The position numbers and the translations under genes are program-made. A stretch of 64,000 nucleotides of DNA, from assembly GCF_033958435.1 (NCBI RefSeq), contig NC_134137.1, positions 172,931,501 through 172,995,500 of the forward strand, given 5' to 3'. Each line of letters opens with the position of its first letter. Positions within the stretch are counted from its first letter, which is position 1. The notes beneath the pieces were generated by a model. That model was not told where the DNA came from, ran no database searches, and worked only from the letters and a program-made list of their open reading frames with translations. This document shows positions 45,801-60,800 of the stretch, in pieces. This DNA is from Carettochelys insculpta. Taxonomy: Eukaryota; Chordata; Testudines; Carettochelyidae.

Positions 45801-48800
45801 CAGCACCATTGCATTCTGGGTTTTTTCACTGGTGCTTCATGAGGAAAAAAAATGCTCCCCCAAGTGGTTGTGGGCGTGTGATGTCATCTTCCCACATTGC
45901 ATTGCCCTCTTTCTCCTCCCTTTGAAAACAAATGGCCATTTTTCAGAAGTCTCTTTCCCTGAGGAGAGAAATTGTTTGAGTCATCTACATTACAGATCTT
46001 TTAACCAAATGCATCCTGAGAGCACTCACTGTTATCATCCCCCTCAAGCTGAAAGCAAACTGTCATTTTTCAGAAGGAAAAGTAGTGAATCCAAGGGGAG
46101 AGAAAACCAAGACTGAACCATGTCAACAGGTTGCTCAACTAGTTTTCCCTCAGTGAAAGAACACCAAACACTGGATGTATTTGGATCCATGTGCATAGGG
46201 AAAGACTTCACATTATTCACAGAGAAGGAAAGTAGGAAATCCCGAGGGAAATAAAGCCGAACAGTTGGCGGGCTTCAGAAGCTGAAGCACTCTTCAGAAA
46301 TGTGTTCTGGGAGCACACAGCTGACTGTTCAATGTCAACAGGTACCTCAGTTTTCCCCTGGTGAAAGAACACCTTTCACGGGGCAGCACGTCAGGGACTA
46401 TCAATCCCATATATGATGGCGGATGTGCTCCAGCTGACTGGACCAGGTCAACAGGTACCTCAGTTTTACTCTGATGAAAGAACACCTTTCACAAGGCAGG
46501 GAACCTTCAATCCCACTTTTTTTTTTTGTGTGTGTGACAACAGTGGATTAACACCAGACCACAGGCAGAAAGGTAGGGAGGGAATCAGACCAACAGGTAC
46601 CTCAGTGTTCCTGCAGTTAAAATGCAGCAAGGTTGCTACTGCTGAGACTGTGGTTCCCCTGAGCCACATGCATTGGGAAGGGAGTGTCCTGGAGTGGTGT
46701 GCTTAGGTGAGGGGGCCAGCCTGAAAATTTACACTGCCCTCTTTAGGGACATCCCCCCATATGGTGTACCTAGGTCGGGGGAGCCCAAAAAATAGCAGTG
46801 GCCAACATAATTAGGGGCCAGCTGAGGCTCCTGTTGACAATGCTGCAGTCACCTGGTTTCTTACTGGCCACCTCCCTGGGGTGTGTTGCCTTACAGGAGC
46901 CAGGCAGCACCCCCAACCGTGGCCCTCGGTGAGCCCTGGAAAATGTGAAGCACAGAAGCCTTCACCCCATGCAGGCCAGGACATGCTACTTTCTGGATGC
47001 ATGGTCCGCATGGTGCCACCAGCACATGGTGCAGTGAGACAGGGGTTAGCCCGCCAGACGCACCCCATACAAACGTGCAACGAAGAAAAGAAGTTTCTCA
47101 GCCTCTCCCACAAGTACAACCACCACAGCCCAGCTGCCACGTGATGTGGTGTGGGGCAGGGTCCAGCCCACTAGCTGAACTCAGGCCCTGGTTCTCCTGG
47201 TGACTCCATGCTGGGGCTTTCTTTCATGGCTAGCTGCAATCACCACACTGATCATAAGGAAATAAACTGAAAATCCTGGGCTTCCTGTTTCCTACTTCCT
47301 GCACACCTGGAGAGCGGGGGCGGGGGGGAAGCACTGAGGCACCTGTTGATATGATATGAAAGCAGACAGAATGTACACCTGTGGGATACCTGTGGGACAC
47401 CTCTGGAGGCCAATAAAATTGATTTCAAGTAGCACTGTTTCTCCACTAGTATTAATCCAACCTTTTAAATTCAGACTTGGCATTATGCCACTTGGGATGA
47501 TCTGCACAAGAATGTCAACCTTAGCACTCATTAAATCTGACCTAATGTTAGTCGCAACGAAGACAGCCGCATTGTAAAACCGAGATCAGCGCCTTAAAAT
47601 CAACTTTATGCTGTGATCTACATGTAGGCTGAGGTGGGCCAGTATTGTGATTGGCAGAGGTAGGAGCAAGAAGGACAAAGAAGCTAAAAGACTTGACAAA
47701 AGGCATTCAGGAATTCTTTGGCAAAATCAGAAACAGAACCTACAGGCTATATTCTCTGCTGCTATAAAACCACTGACTTGAACAGAGTTACACCAGCAAA
47801 TAATTTGTCCTTAAGAGTGTTTGACTTCTTATCTTGCACCTTAAACACCACACAGGACAATCTGCCTAGATAACATAAAATATGGCAGGTCAGAAACAGC
47901 CTCTTTTCAGATCATTCATCTATTATGCTTTTATGTCAAACAGGAAGCAAGTGATGGACACCGGGAACAAGTGGAATATGGGACGCATTCGATCTTAACA
48001 GTTACATTACCATGGTGATACTGATTCTATGGCGGTGTAGTACCATGTGTGTTACTATTTCAGTAAATTGGCATTGCTACTTCAGTGTTGCTTTCAAGTG
48101 GAAAAAAAAAAAAGGAAGAATTCTTCTGCAGCCCAAAACCAAGTTATCTTCCCAACCTTTGAAATGGATTTTTGCTGCCAACTATATCTTCTATAATCCC
48201 TTTGGTGAATCACTGCATACATATACCACCCAGTGAAGCTAATTTGCTCTTTGGCTTCAAAGTTCAATAAATTTCAAAATGCTCCTCTTAGCTCTTAAAC
48301 AAAAAAACAAAAAACAAAACAATACAAAAAGAAAAGCCCAAAGCACCTACAATATGAACAGAAACTTCCCACTCAGTACAAATCCCATAAAATTGTAGAC
48401 GACACTTCCATTGTAACACAAGGGGCTTGATAAGCAAGAAATATGGCACAGCACATATTATTTAGACTTACCAGTAAGGCACATGCATCTGCCACCATTA
48501 GCATGTAAAATACGTTGTTCCAACCAGAGGGAGAGATGAGACCAGCTAACAGAGGCCCCAGAGCAGCACCTAACATACAATATGTTAAATATGTTACAAA
48601 TATGAGGTGGAAGAATTTTTAGTGCCAATGGTCAGATAGGTGGTGTTTGGATATTTTACTCACACTTCATAAAAGCAAATCCATTCCGGCACATATTTGC
48701 AAGAGCATATGTCCGTAAAGCATACAGAGAATATACAGTACATCCGCGAAGCTGCACTAACGCTGGTGTAGCTCGCTAGCCAGGGGATGGTTTCTCCTGA

Positions 48801-51800
48801 CAGAAATTTGCTGTGTCAGGAGCATTCTGCCAACATCCCTGTCTTCCTCATTCTACAAGGAAGAGGGGATGTCTTGGCAGAGGGAGTGTGCCCAACATTT
48901 GGCCCCGTGTGGATGGGGGATATGCAAATGTGTTGTGCAATTTGCATATCTTTGCTGATGGTTCTCAGCAATCTAGACACAGCCATGCAAACTGTGCACA
49001 TGTGGTGTGAAAAAATCACTGAGAGAGACATGGAAATTCTCAATGCCAGCTTTGGTCTGCTGTCAGAGCAGAACTACACGGTCATTGTATAGCACTAGGG
49101 CTACAGAAGGGAGGCAGCTTCTGAACAGCTTACCTACAGAACCTGTTCCATCAATGATCGCCGTAACCGTGGACAGTGCTCTTGCATTTCCTTTCAGACT
49201 TTTATGGGTACCCTAGAGTGACAAATACTCCATTCATAACCATTTACAGACAAGCCTGGGAAACAGCCATACACCTGCTTTATATCACTGGTCTTTCCCA
49301 CAGAGAAACATAGGCAAATACATGTTAGCATGAACTTTATTTACCAAACAGCCTTAAATATATAGGGGCAAGATCCTTTTATTGCTGCTTTAAAAACTCC
49401 CCCATAACAAATCTATTTTAATGATGTTCTTTACAAATAACCCTGTCTATTCTGGTGTCCAGGGCATGTAAGGTTGCCTTTCAAATCTGCGATTTTTCTC
49501 TGCAGCTGCATGGTTGTCTGTCAGTTCAGCCAGAAATCGCTGCAGAATGGAAGAGAACCCTGGACAAGAAAACTAACAAATCCAGAGTAGAGTATCAATC
49601 ATAAAAATCATGAGAAGCCAATTGAGCAGGTTTGAGTCAAATGGCCCACAAGGAAGTAGTTGTGAAGGCTATTTTTCATTAGGCCAGTTAGTCAATAGGA
49701 TTGCAGAGTAAAGCTCATGATCACAGGAACAGTTTTATAACTTGGTCTATAGGAGACTGGATGATTCAGAAGGTTGTTAATAAGACAGAGAGCCTTTTAT
49801 TTACTCAGGGTAAGAAAAGATTTCAGTCTAGGTCTCCAGTTGTCTCAAGTCATTAGTGTCAGATGGTTGTTCAGTGACATATGAGAAAAATCAGTTGGTG
49901 GTTTCCTTCCAGCTCCCAGAAGGCGAGAGTCTATGTGAAGAGATCCTACGCTCGAGCCACCAGTTGCGGCACTGTGGCTATTGACTGAACGGATCATTAA
50001 GGAGGCACAGGACAAATGCTGGGCTGGGCCAGGCCGGGGACTTATCTGCCATCTTTCCTGTACCTATTTTGCACCTCACTCTGCAGGGCTCTCGCCATCC
50101 AGCACCTTTCAAAGCAATACGTTTACCTCGCACTAAAAAAGCAAAGTGGAAGAAAAGGTACCTGGCAATGTCATCGTGAAGCACGTGATCCAATCAGAAC
50201 ACAAGCCTGCAAGGCCTGGTGTGGCATGGAAGCTGGGAGCACAGGTTGACTGGGGTGCAGGGTATGGGTGAGTGGAGGCTAACATGAGTGCAAAGGGAGG
50301 GTGAGGGGAAGCCCCACACAGTAACCTCCATGCCTAATGGGCACCACTTTCCAGCCAGTTGCACATCTTACTGCTCACTCTCAAAGACGCAGGGTAAAAA
50401 AGCGCAGGGTGTAGCGGCACATGGCACACCTATGAGACACGCCCTGAGGCACGAGCTCAGCACGCACGCCAAGTGTTTACTTACCAGAGTCCCTCCGTAG
50501 TCTCTCTCCTTATGAGGTAGGAGTAATTTGGAGGCCACTCATCTGTATTAACACAGGGCTGAGCTCCCTAACGCTTGCCGTCCTGCTTGTTACTCTTCAC
50601 CTTGCACACAGAAGTGCAGCACACACATGCCCGCTGTACGTGCGCTACGCGGACCCAGCTCCACGATGCTTTCCACCAGAGAGCTCAGTCTCAGTTTACC
50701 TGAGGGCCAGTGCTAATTCTCAAATCCTCCCAGTGTGCCAGGAAGCAGCCCTCAGTGGCAGGGCCTGGGCGGGGGGAGGGAAGAACAGTGCCCCCGACCA
50801 CTCCCTCCCCATGTCTGCCAGCCTGCGCACATCCACCGCCCGACCCTGGCATCCCATAGCCCTGCCAGCCACTGCTGGGTGATCTCAAACTCTGCCTGGG
50901 GGCCCCTTCCGGCTGCTACCTCTGCACCACTGCCAGCATGGCCCAGGGGAGGCGTGTACGGAACCATCTTGTCTCTAGGATGGCTTGGTGCAGCCGCCCC
51001 AGGCTTCATGCTTTGGGGAACCCCGTGGCAGACTCCCCAACCGTCTTATGGACAGGCTGGTCCCCCCTACTCAGGTTATCCTGCGAGGCCACAGATGGGC
51101 TGGGGCTGGGGCTGGGCCCCTCATCATGGCTGCAGGATGCAGAACTACAGAGCAGCCGGCTCTGTTCCTCCTCTATCTCCCAAGCCGCTCCATTTCCCAC
51201 CACTGCAGTGAAGTGGAGAGACTGGACAGGCTTGGGATTAGGCAGCAGAGCAGAGAGTGCTGTGTGGCTCTGCTTCCCTGTGGCCTCCAGCAACCTCACC
51301 CCTGCCGCCACCCCATGCCAGGCCCCCAGGAATCCCCGAGGCCATGTCCCTCAGAGGAGGGGGTTTCATGGAAGGAATGATGAGAGGAGAGGGCAGGGCA
51401 GGGGTGGGACAATGGCTGGACTTGGGGGAAGGTACAGACACCTCCCAGGGCCACAGGGACTTAAGTGCCAGCAACCGTGTGTGGGCTGCACTGTGAGACT
51501 GCTTAGGCTACAGATGGCCCCAAGGCTGAGAGTTTGAGACCCGTTTTACACACATTTACTGCTCCCCAGAGAAACCAGGCTTCTCTCCCCAGATAAGGGC
51601 AAACGAGTGGGAGCGTCCACTAAACGCAAAAACAAGCGGAAAGCCAAACTCACCAAGTCGGCGGAGACTGCAGTTGTGATCAGTGCGTATGGACCATTCA
51701 CCAGGGCCCCACTGATGAGCAGCATAACTGTAGGAAGTTCAATGAAGAGACGTAAACATGACGTTTCTAGAACTGATGTTATTTATAATCATGGCCCCAT

Positions 51801-54800
51801 GTGAAGATCTGGACACTGATCATTCAACATAAATTGCATTTGTTAAACATAGATAGCAACTATGGGGAGGGTAATTCTGGGAAGTACAATTTGGCTTCAA
51901 AATGGCTAACAAGGGTGCCAGGGAAAACCAAGGAGGAGAAAGCCAACCCAGCAGTAATGGGCAGAGTTAGGCACAGAGGGGTGTTCGCTCCCAGCGTAGT
52001 GGAGAACATGACTGTGTCCATCCCCAACTCTTCAGCTGCTTGTGCCTTTTAGACTGTAAACTCTTTTGAGTGGAGACGAATCTTACCTATATAGGGCCTA
52101 CCACAGTGAGTCTACAAAGATCAACAGGGCCTTTACATTCTGGTGGCAGACCTACAAAACTTTCAACTCCTCTCTTCTTGTAGTTGGCAGAAGGCAGAAA
52201 CCAAAGTGAGTTTATCCACAGGAAAGGTCTGGACTGCATCCCTTTTAAGTTTACAAGGGGCTCTTTAATCATCGCTGATCCTTGGGAAGAGGGACACCAT
52301 CCTTCCCTTCCCAGAGCATCATCCTCTTTCCAGTCCCACATGGAGTCCTTAGAAGTAGGCACACAGCTTGGAGGAGGCATTAGCTTTCTAGCAGAAGTCT
52401 CCAAGTGGAAGGAAACCCTCATTTAAGAGGGGAAATCACAGGGGCAGGAGGGCAATGAAAGATCCTGGGACTACCAGGGAATTTGATAGGAAACTCTCGG
52501 GAGCAAATACAGGCTGCTGTGCAGTACATGTCTTTGAGGATTTGCCAGGCCTGACAGGCCCTAAGAAAATCTCTCTACAACAGAACAAAGGGGGAGAAAC
52601 TCTGCAAGGAGGACCACACAGAGACCTCATTCCTCTCATCTTTTACGTCAGACAGTTCTAGGGGTACAGTCTGGCAAGATGTCATTCAGAGCTGGTCAAA
52701 CAAAGGGATATTCCCCCCTTCAAAAGTGTCCTTTTTTTCAAAACTGAATTTTTTTGGTGAAAACACCTTAGTTTTTTTGCTTTTGTTTTTGCTTTTTTTC
52801 AGGCGGGGGCTCTTAGTTTTCTTCCTTCCCCCTTACCAGCTATGAAATGGATAAAAAAGGAGACATTTGGGAGTGGCGGGGGAAGCTGCAGCGAAGGATG
52901 TACGAGGAAGTGAGGAGAAGAGAGAGAGAGAGAAGAGAAACTTAAAGCAAAAATGAAACATTTAAACCAAAATTTTTCATTTTTATGAAATACTGAATAG
53001 AGAAAAACCTGTTTCTCTCTGAAACACCAAAAATAAAAAAGAACTTTGAATTATTCAACATTGTTGTGAAAGAAGTTTTCCATGCTTTGACCAGTTCTAA
53101 TGCTAGTATTTTTCCTAAAGCCTGACATGAAATTACTGTGCTAACAAAATTCTGTACCTGGCCCTTTTTCTCTGGATGGTTTTTTGCTTCTAAAGAGACT
53201 AAGCAGAAATCCAACCGACTTCAATGTGAGCTGCAAGTGTTTCTAAACTTTTTCCCCAGGAAAATAATCACTGAATGGAACAAAAAGTAAAAGTGAGCTA
53301 ACTTCAGTCAAAAACAGACAGAATATAATTCAATTTCTCACCTATAGTGGCTTCCAGGCCCATTTTACTGATTGCAGAGAACATGTACAGCTGTAAGGGA
53401 TAAACACTTATGTAGTGAAAACAGAAGAAAATGGTTTGATTCTGATCTCACATTTTCACCAGCATAACTTGTATGGAAGTTGAGTGAAAGGAAGTCTTGG
53501 CCCCTGCTCTTCCCAATACTGTAGGTGTTCCTCACATACACACAAAAATCGTCTTAAATATTACAATGTGAAAGTGATGCAAAGATTATTAGTTTGCTAT
53601 TTTGGTGCTGGAGTCCCCAGATATGGAAATCACGCAGACAGCCAATTTATATGACCATGATTTTTTAACCGGTCAGACTTTCACCTTAAGTACGGCACGA
53701 AGTTCTGCATATTCCAAAAATCAAAAAGACAAATTGCTTGCCCAATTCTGACTCAAAATTGAATGACTGAGTAATTTGAGTTCTGCCAAAGCCAGAAGAC
53801 TGTGATGATGGGTCATGGTGTCCTGTAACACAGGGATTCTCCATCCTTTTCTGGCTGAACCTCCTGCTCCCCACCGCAACATGTTTTAAAACTCCATGGC
53901 AACGCTGGGGGGGTTGGGGCTTCAAGCTTGGGGAGGGGCAACCTTGGGCATAGGCATAATTTTACTTTTATTTGGGGGAGGGAGGGGGAAAAGGGCTGGT
54001 GTGGCTCGAGCCAGCTCTACATGGTATGGCCCAGGCAGGTAGTGTCACATCCATCCACTGACTCACCTCAGCAGACCACACAGCCTGTCTGGACTGTGGA
54101 GAGGCACAACCAAAAAAATTTAACTCAAAAGGGGGAGGTCAGCTCATAACATGTGAAAAACTGGCAGGGGTCAGCTAGGGGCTATGTATGGGCAGAGGGG
54201 ACTCCCACTGCAGCTCCCAGCTTCAGCAGGGGCAGGCGACCTCTTGGTTTCAGTGATGTACCACTCCCAGCTTTGGGGGAGGTAGGGGGCCTGCTGGCTT
54301 CAGCCCTGTACCACTCACCTACCGCGGGCAGAGGAGGTTGGGCTTGGGGCCCCAAGTTTCAGCCACCGGACTTCAAGTCCCCCTATAGGGACTCATGGGC
54401 CCCCGGAGGGCTCCAGATCCCAGACTGAGAACCACTGCTGTAGCACATAATGTGCCAAAGAATGGCATATTTCATTTATTAAAACCAGCCCAAACTTCTG
54501 TGTTGGCTCTCGTGCTGAGACTTTCAAAGCAGCTTACATCCTGGGGTGAATGATCAGAAGCAGAAATCGCTAACGCAGATGCTGATAACATTTCATTCAT
54601 AATCATAGAAAAGGTCACCACTAGGACAGGGAGAAAAGATCTTACAGTAGGTGCTGCTAGTAGTAACATCATTCCACAGGTGGAAGCCCTTTTTTCCAGT
54701 CTATCTGATATCACGCCTGCCAAAATGCCACCTGAAAAAGACAAAGAAGAATAAGCAGATTATTTCATGGGCAGTTTACGCTGCATAATTGGACATCGAT

Positions 54801-57800
54801 TTCCCTAAAGTTACAGCAATCCAATGCTGTTGTTTTAAAGGTACACCTCTATTATCACACACACACAGAGCATAAGACTGCTACATTAGAATAGCATTAG
54901 ACTTTTAGGCACTGCAGTCTGCTTCATTGGCTCCTTCTGAAGTCATCTGTACATGCAGTATGATGTAATTGGAGGCCATCTAGGGTATGGCTGCAGTGGG
55001 CTGTTAACTGATTGGCTCGCCAGCATTTGACATGTGTTGTTTCGGGAGACAATTGTGTCAAACCAGCTTCTGGAATTGAACCAATGAATTAAAGCCTCCA
55101 TCTCCTCTGGAAGAAGAATAAGCCTAGCTTCAACATGTAGGACATTACAGTCTGACCATGACAAAAGCGCCATCATCATAAACCTAGTATCCCATCTGAA
55201 TTAAACCATGTCACCTGCACTTACTGAGCCACAAACCACTCAGTCGGTTGCACCAGAAGGCACCGTCTGTCTGGTTTCAGTTTAACACTGGAAGTATACT
55301 TTGGCTACCCTGGCAAGGATACAGGAAGGGATTCTCTCTTCTCTCTTTGTGCTGCTTTGTCTGGCTCTCTCCTCTTGTTGCCTCTTGTCCTATACCTAGA
55401 TCGCAAGCTCTCTAGGAAAGCAGGACTTCTTTTCCCACAGTGCCTCACACACTGAGGTTCTAAATTCATGAGAAGGGCTCCTGGGTGCTACTGCTACATA
55501 AAATGAAACAATAATAATAAATCCTTGCCTTGGGTCAACGCTCTGGCAAGTGTTTGGAGGGCAGGAGAAATAACTCCCGAACTACAGCTACATGCTTTTG
55601 AAAACAACGAGAAATCTTGTGGCACCTTACAGACTAACAGATATTTTGGCGCATATCAGATGCATATCAGATGCATCTGATGAAGCAGGTCTTTGCCCAC
55701 GAAAGCTTATGCGCCAAAATATCTGTTAGTCTATAAGGTGCCACAAGACTTCTCGTTGTTCTCGACGCTACAGACTAACACGGCTACCTCTCCAATACTT
55801 TTGAAGTGCTCTTTCCTATTCCCTTCACCCCGTTGTAATTACGGCCCCTTGCAATAATTTTTCAAGTGCACTTTGGGTTTTCTCAACTCTTCTAAACTCT
55901 GCTGCCCCTTTCCTACTCCTCTCTATTTCAAAGGGAAACTCTTACACACAAGAGGGCATTTTGCTGTATCCCAGAGACACACTTGGGCCTTCTTCAAGCT
56001 CTATAACTAGCTATGTTGGTGTCTTGAATTTGTAGCAGAACGAGATTTGTTTAGACTGCTGAAGAAAATCTCTGTTCTTCTGGGTCCCACGAGCTTGGTC
56101 TACACATAAAGATCAGCCTAGCTGTGCTGGTCAGGAAACGTGAGACAACCCACATCTGACTGACATAACCCCCAGCGCAGACGTGGCTATGTCAATGGAA
56201 CAATGTGTCTGTGGATATAGCTACTATTGCTCAAGGTGAAGTAAGGCAGAGGGCGATAGATGCTTCTGCACTGGGGTAGGCAGTAAGTAATCCAAGGGCC
56301 AGATGCAGTTCGCGAAGGTTAGTCCCTGGCGGGCCACCAGATGTTTTATTTACCTGCAGAGCCCTGGGTAGAGATTCTCACAGCTCCCATTTGCTGCAGT
56401 CTGGAGTTCCTGGCCAAAGGAAGATGCGGTGCAGACTACACCATTGCTTCTCACAGCTCCCATTTGCCTGGAACCGCAAACGAAGGCCACACCTGCACAC
56501 GTGCAGGTAAATAAACCATCCAGTGGCCCACCAGGGGCTAACCCTGGTAACCTACATCCAGCCCACAGGCCACTAATTGCCCACCACTCTTCTCCACTGT
56601 GGGGTTATGTCACCCAACGCAATGCAGCTATGCTTAGGGTGACCAACCATCTTGTACTGGGTGGGACTGTCCCATATTCGGGACGCCAAAAAGGCACCAT
56701 GACTTATTTGTTAAAAGGGACGAACTGTCCCGTATTTAGGCCCTCGGGGGCTGAGGGTGGGGGTGGGAGTGCCCACAGCTGCCACTTCCCTGGGCTCCAG
56801 GTGGCAAGCACCTGTGGCCACCGCTTCCCTGGGGTTCTGGGAGGGGGACCGCTCGCAGCTGCCGCTTTTCCAGGGCATGGCACTGCTGGGAGGAGACACC
56901 CCTCCTCCCCATAGCTCCTTGCCCCATATTTCAGACAGGGAGACAAGGTTGCGCTAGCTATGCTGGTGTACTCTCTGTAACACTGAGATGTACCTTCCTA
57001 GCTTGCTTTCAATTGCATGGCATGAGGTTCACATCTCTTGCACAGAGCTTGAATGCAGAGGAATGGTGCAGGTGAAAATCAGGGCCATGCTGCAGCAATG
57101 TCTGCAATTCCTTTCTGTCACTTGCACAGCATTTGGGGTCACTGCATAACTCTGGATGCAGTAAAATCTCCCCCACCTCAGCCCAACCACTGCCTTCCAT
57201 GCAACTGGCATGGAGACCCCTTCTGTGGTATATTGAGGGTACAGAGGAACTGCAAAACTGGTGTGGTTCTGGCACACAAGGGTGAGGACAGAGAACATTT
57301 TTGGTGTAGTGGTGTGGTGACAGAGAGGGGAGGAGATAGGTAAAGTGACAGAGCTAGAGCCTTCTATGATGTATGGATCCTCCAATCTTTCATGCACTAG
57401 GATCACATAAGGGATACGGATTCAGTGCTGTAGAGCCACTACTAAGGCTGGTCACGTGTCATAGGATTCAACTATAAAAGAGTGCCATCCTGCTCCCACC
57501 AGAGCCAAGTTTCGACCTTTTCTGAGGGTTGCAAGATGAAAGCCCAGTTTCCTTGTAAAAGAGTAAAACACAGCAGTTATGTGTGTTTCAGGTTTTCTAA
57601 ACTAGGCCTGATTAAAACTAGGGTGTTAAACTTACCAAAGATTCCACCCACATCAAACAACGTGGAAAGATCGCCAGCTCTTTTTGCATCAAGATGCTCT
57701 AACAATAAAAACAGAATAAGTCTGATTAGAACAGCCTCTCACTTCAAAACTACAAGAAATACCTTCATTTTATTCAGATCCACATGGAAAGCCTGGCCCT

Positions 57801-60800
57801 CAGACAGCCTCTGACCCAGAATAATATGTTAGCTAGTACACGTAAGTTAACTCCTTCATATCCGTCATTCTATCATTCGGAACTCTCAAATGACTGGCAT
57901 TTTAACCATCAGTAAATTTTAGTTACGTCTTCCATAAGTACAGTACAGTGAGAGTAAATACAAATAAATACAGGTAATACAGTATAAGTTTACAGCGTAC
58001 AATACTACCGGTGTTGGTAAACAAAGCACTCTGCATACATTTCTGCTTGCTTCTTAATAGCTACACTTGTTTTCATTTAGTGTTATGAATTGCTATGTAT
58101 CCCTGGCTGTTATCCAGAATATTTGACTATCTGACAACCTCCTGGTCCCAGGGCTGCCAGGTGTGAAAGAGATAACTGTATTGTGAACTTTTTACCTTTC
58201 TAGTTACAACTAAGAAAACTTAATGTGGGTGCAATTATACTTCTATAAAGATGTCTTACACCAGAATGGCTTATTTACAAGAGTTAGCTCTCCTGGCATA
58301 AATATTTTTATATGGATAAATCTGTGCCTGCCCGCACAGAGTTCATAGTACTTGAACAACCAGAAGGGTAAAAGCAGTACAACAGGCCTAAGAATTTTCT
58401 CCCTTATGAGAAACAGTCTTAAAAATAATCAGAGCATCACACTACTAACAAGTGCCAATAAGTAATGCTGCTTTGTCTCAGAAACATCTTGGTAGAAATT
58501 AAGGCCACAGAGAGAGTCTAATCCTGAAGCCCTTACTTAAGTGACTAGTATCAATGACGGGCTAGATTGCATTGGTTAAATGCAACCTAGAGTAAGGCAC
58601 AGTGCCAAGGTGCACTACCCTACCTGGAGCAGAGGGAAGTGGAATGCCTCCCTGAACTCCCCATCATGCAGAGGGACAGCTCTGCAAATAGATTATAAAC
58701 TATATGCAGCAAGGATCATATCTTTGTACGTGTTTGCACAGCACCTAGCATAATAGGCCTCCGTGCAATATTACACTATGGGAGGGGTGGGGATATTCAA
58801 AAGCACCCAAGAAAGTCAGCTATCTAATGCCCCTAATGTTTATATAATAAATCTAATTCTATTCTTTTGACACACAAAATGTATTAGAAAACCCAATCCC
58901 TTCATCAACCTATTACTGCAGAAATACTGGTTACTAGGAGAACATACTGCGCCCTGGCAAAAGACGTAGTGTTTGACCCTCCCACATGCCCTTCCCTTCA
59001 GGTATTCTGCTGGTCCATGCTGGTCATGAGGCCATGGATTTAAAAGTCAAAGGATAACCCAAAGACTACGATCATCTCAGGACAAGGAACACTCATCCTC
59101 TATGCTCTGTACAAAGAACAATGCTAGTGATGATCTGGTAAAACAAAAAATAGTGATGTCATTCTGTTGTGCATCTTATTAAGCTCTTTGAAATCTTTCA
59201 GGATGTAAGGCACTATTATAAATGCATGATATACAGGGCATCTTAATGAAATATATTGGCTTCTTCTCAAAAGACATCATCTAGACTTGAAATTTTCAGG
59301 CAGAAATCAGATAATATTTGCAAGATAATATTTGAAAAACTGCTGTTTATTATGTATGTCAATGACCCATATTGAGAATTAAGTAACTCTTAATTCTCAG
59401 TATGGGTCATTGACATGCATAATAAATAGCAGTTTTTCAATGTTACTAGGGCAACCGTAGCTCAACACAAAAGTAGTATGTTTATTTTCGTTTTATTTCA
59501 TCACAGTTCATGATACCAACTGAACTCTTGTTTTCCTATCACAGATACTTACCGACATTTGTGATATAGAGTGGAAGCCAGAAAAGGAAAGTGTAACTGA
59601 CCAGTTTAGCAAACAACAAACAGAGAGAGAATTCTATGACCCCCTAAAAAGAGGAAAGAAGAAAAGAAGATTAGTACCAAGACATGAATTATTGACGTTT
59701 CTCTGATTTTGTTAAAACCAGACCGTGCAAGCAATCTCCAGTGGCATCCTAAGCCTTTCTGTCTCGGGAATTTCTCTCGAGGCACTCAGTTCTGGAAGCA
59801 TGAAACTTGTGATCAAAACAAATTGCAGTATTCTACTTGCATATTTCTCTATGAAACTGTACTGACCTAACCAAAACCAGAATTCTAGTAAGGACAGATG
59901 AAGGTTACCATCACCTCAGAGATTCACTGTGATCTTCTGTCATGTTACATATATCTTCCCCTTCATAGAACGGATGTGGGTGCATGTTTTTGGGACCTGG
60001 GCTGTCTTCCTATTGCCAGTTTAGTCCAGGATTTCACCAATGATACTTATCCCTTCAAAAATCCAAACAGCTCATGTGGTACCTGGTCTCAAAAAGTTAC
60101 TTAAGTAGGACTAAGCCCTGATAAAATGGATACCCATTCATCATACAAGTCTCAGGATTCTTTTACCCATTGCCTTAACTAAAAAGTCTATGTAAGATTA
60201 CGTTTTTTATAAAAAGAGTGCTGAAGTGTATCTGACAGCCAAATAAACCTGTTCTTGTTACCCACTCCCTGACCTTTGGGTCCTATAGGTATAACTGTAG
60301 TGACTTCTGTGAGGTTAGCCTCTTTACACCAAGGTAGAACACAATCCCGACTTTACAGAAGATGTAGATAGGAAACAGGGTCCCTGGCTGTACCTGGAAC
60401 CACTGCAGTTGGGGGGTGCTTGGCTGCGGCTTGAAGAACTGCCGCCCCTGTGAGCCACCCCCTCCCCCGCACACCCGCGAGCGAGATCTGCGGTGGTGAT
60501 CCCAGCCAGGGCCGGGAGGACACAGCAGCAGTGGAGGGTCAGAGCCAGAGGAGCTGCCATGCTCCACCCCGAGTGTGGGCAGCTTGGAGCCTAAGGAGCT
60601 GCCTCTCTCAGGACAAAGTGTGCGTGGCTGGGAGCCAGAGGAACAAACCCTCAGAGTAAGCCCTCGATATAACGAACTTTCAGTTTTAATGGACACTCCT
60701 CCCCACCATTAGTTCGTTATACCGAGGGTTTACTGCCATGTCATCCAGCCCCTGGGTTATGAGGGATGTGAATGCCAGTTACACATCTCAATACTACACA

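Noticed and set aside
50938..51537. 199-codon frame in GC-rich intron
   Set aside because: Overlaps several other frames on both strands, low-complexity, no motif, no splice context. Composition effect.
60283..60696. 137-codon minus-strand frame
   Set aside because: GC-rich stretch between repeats, no known domain, lies in the SLC37A2 intron; no conserved residues recognised.
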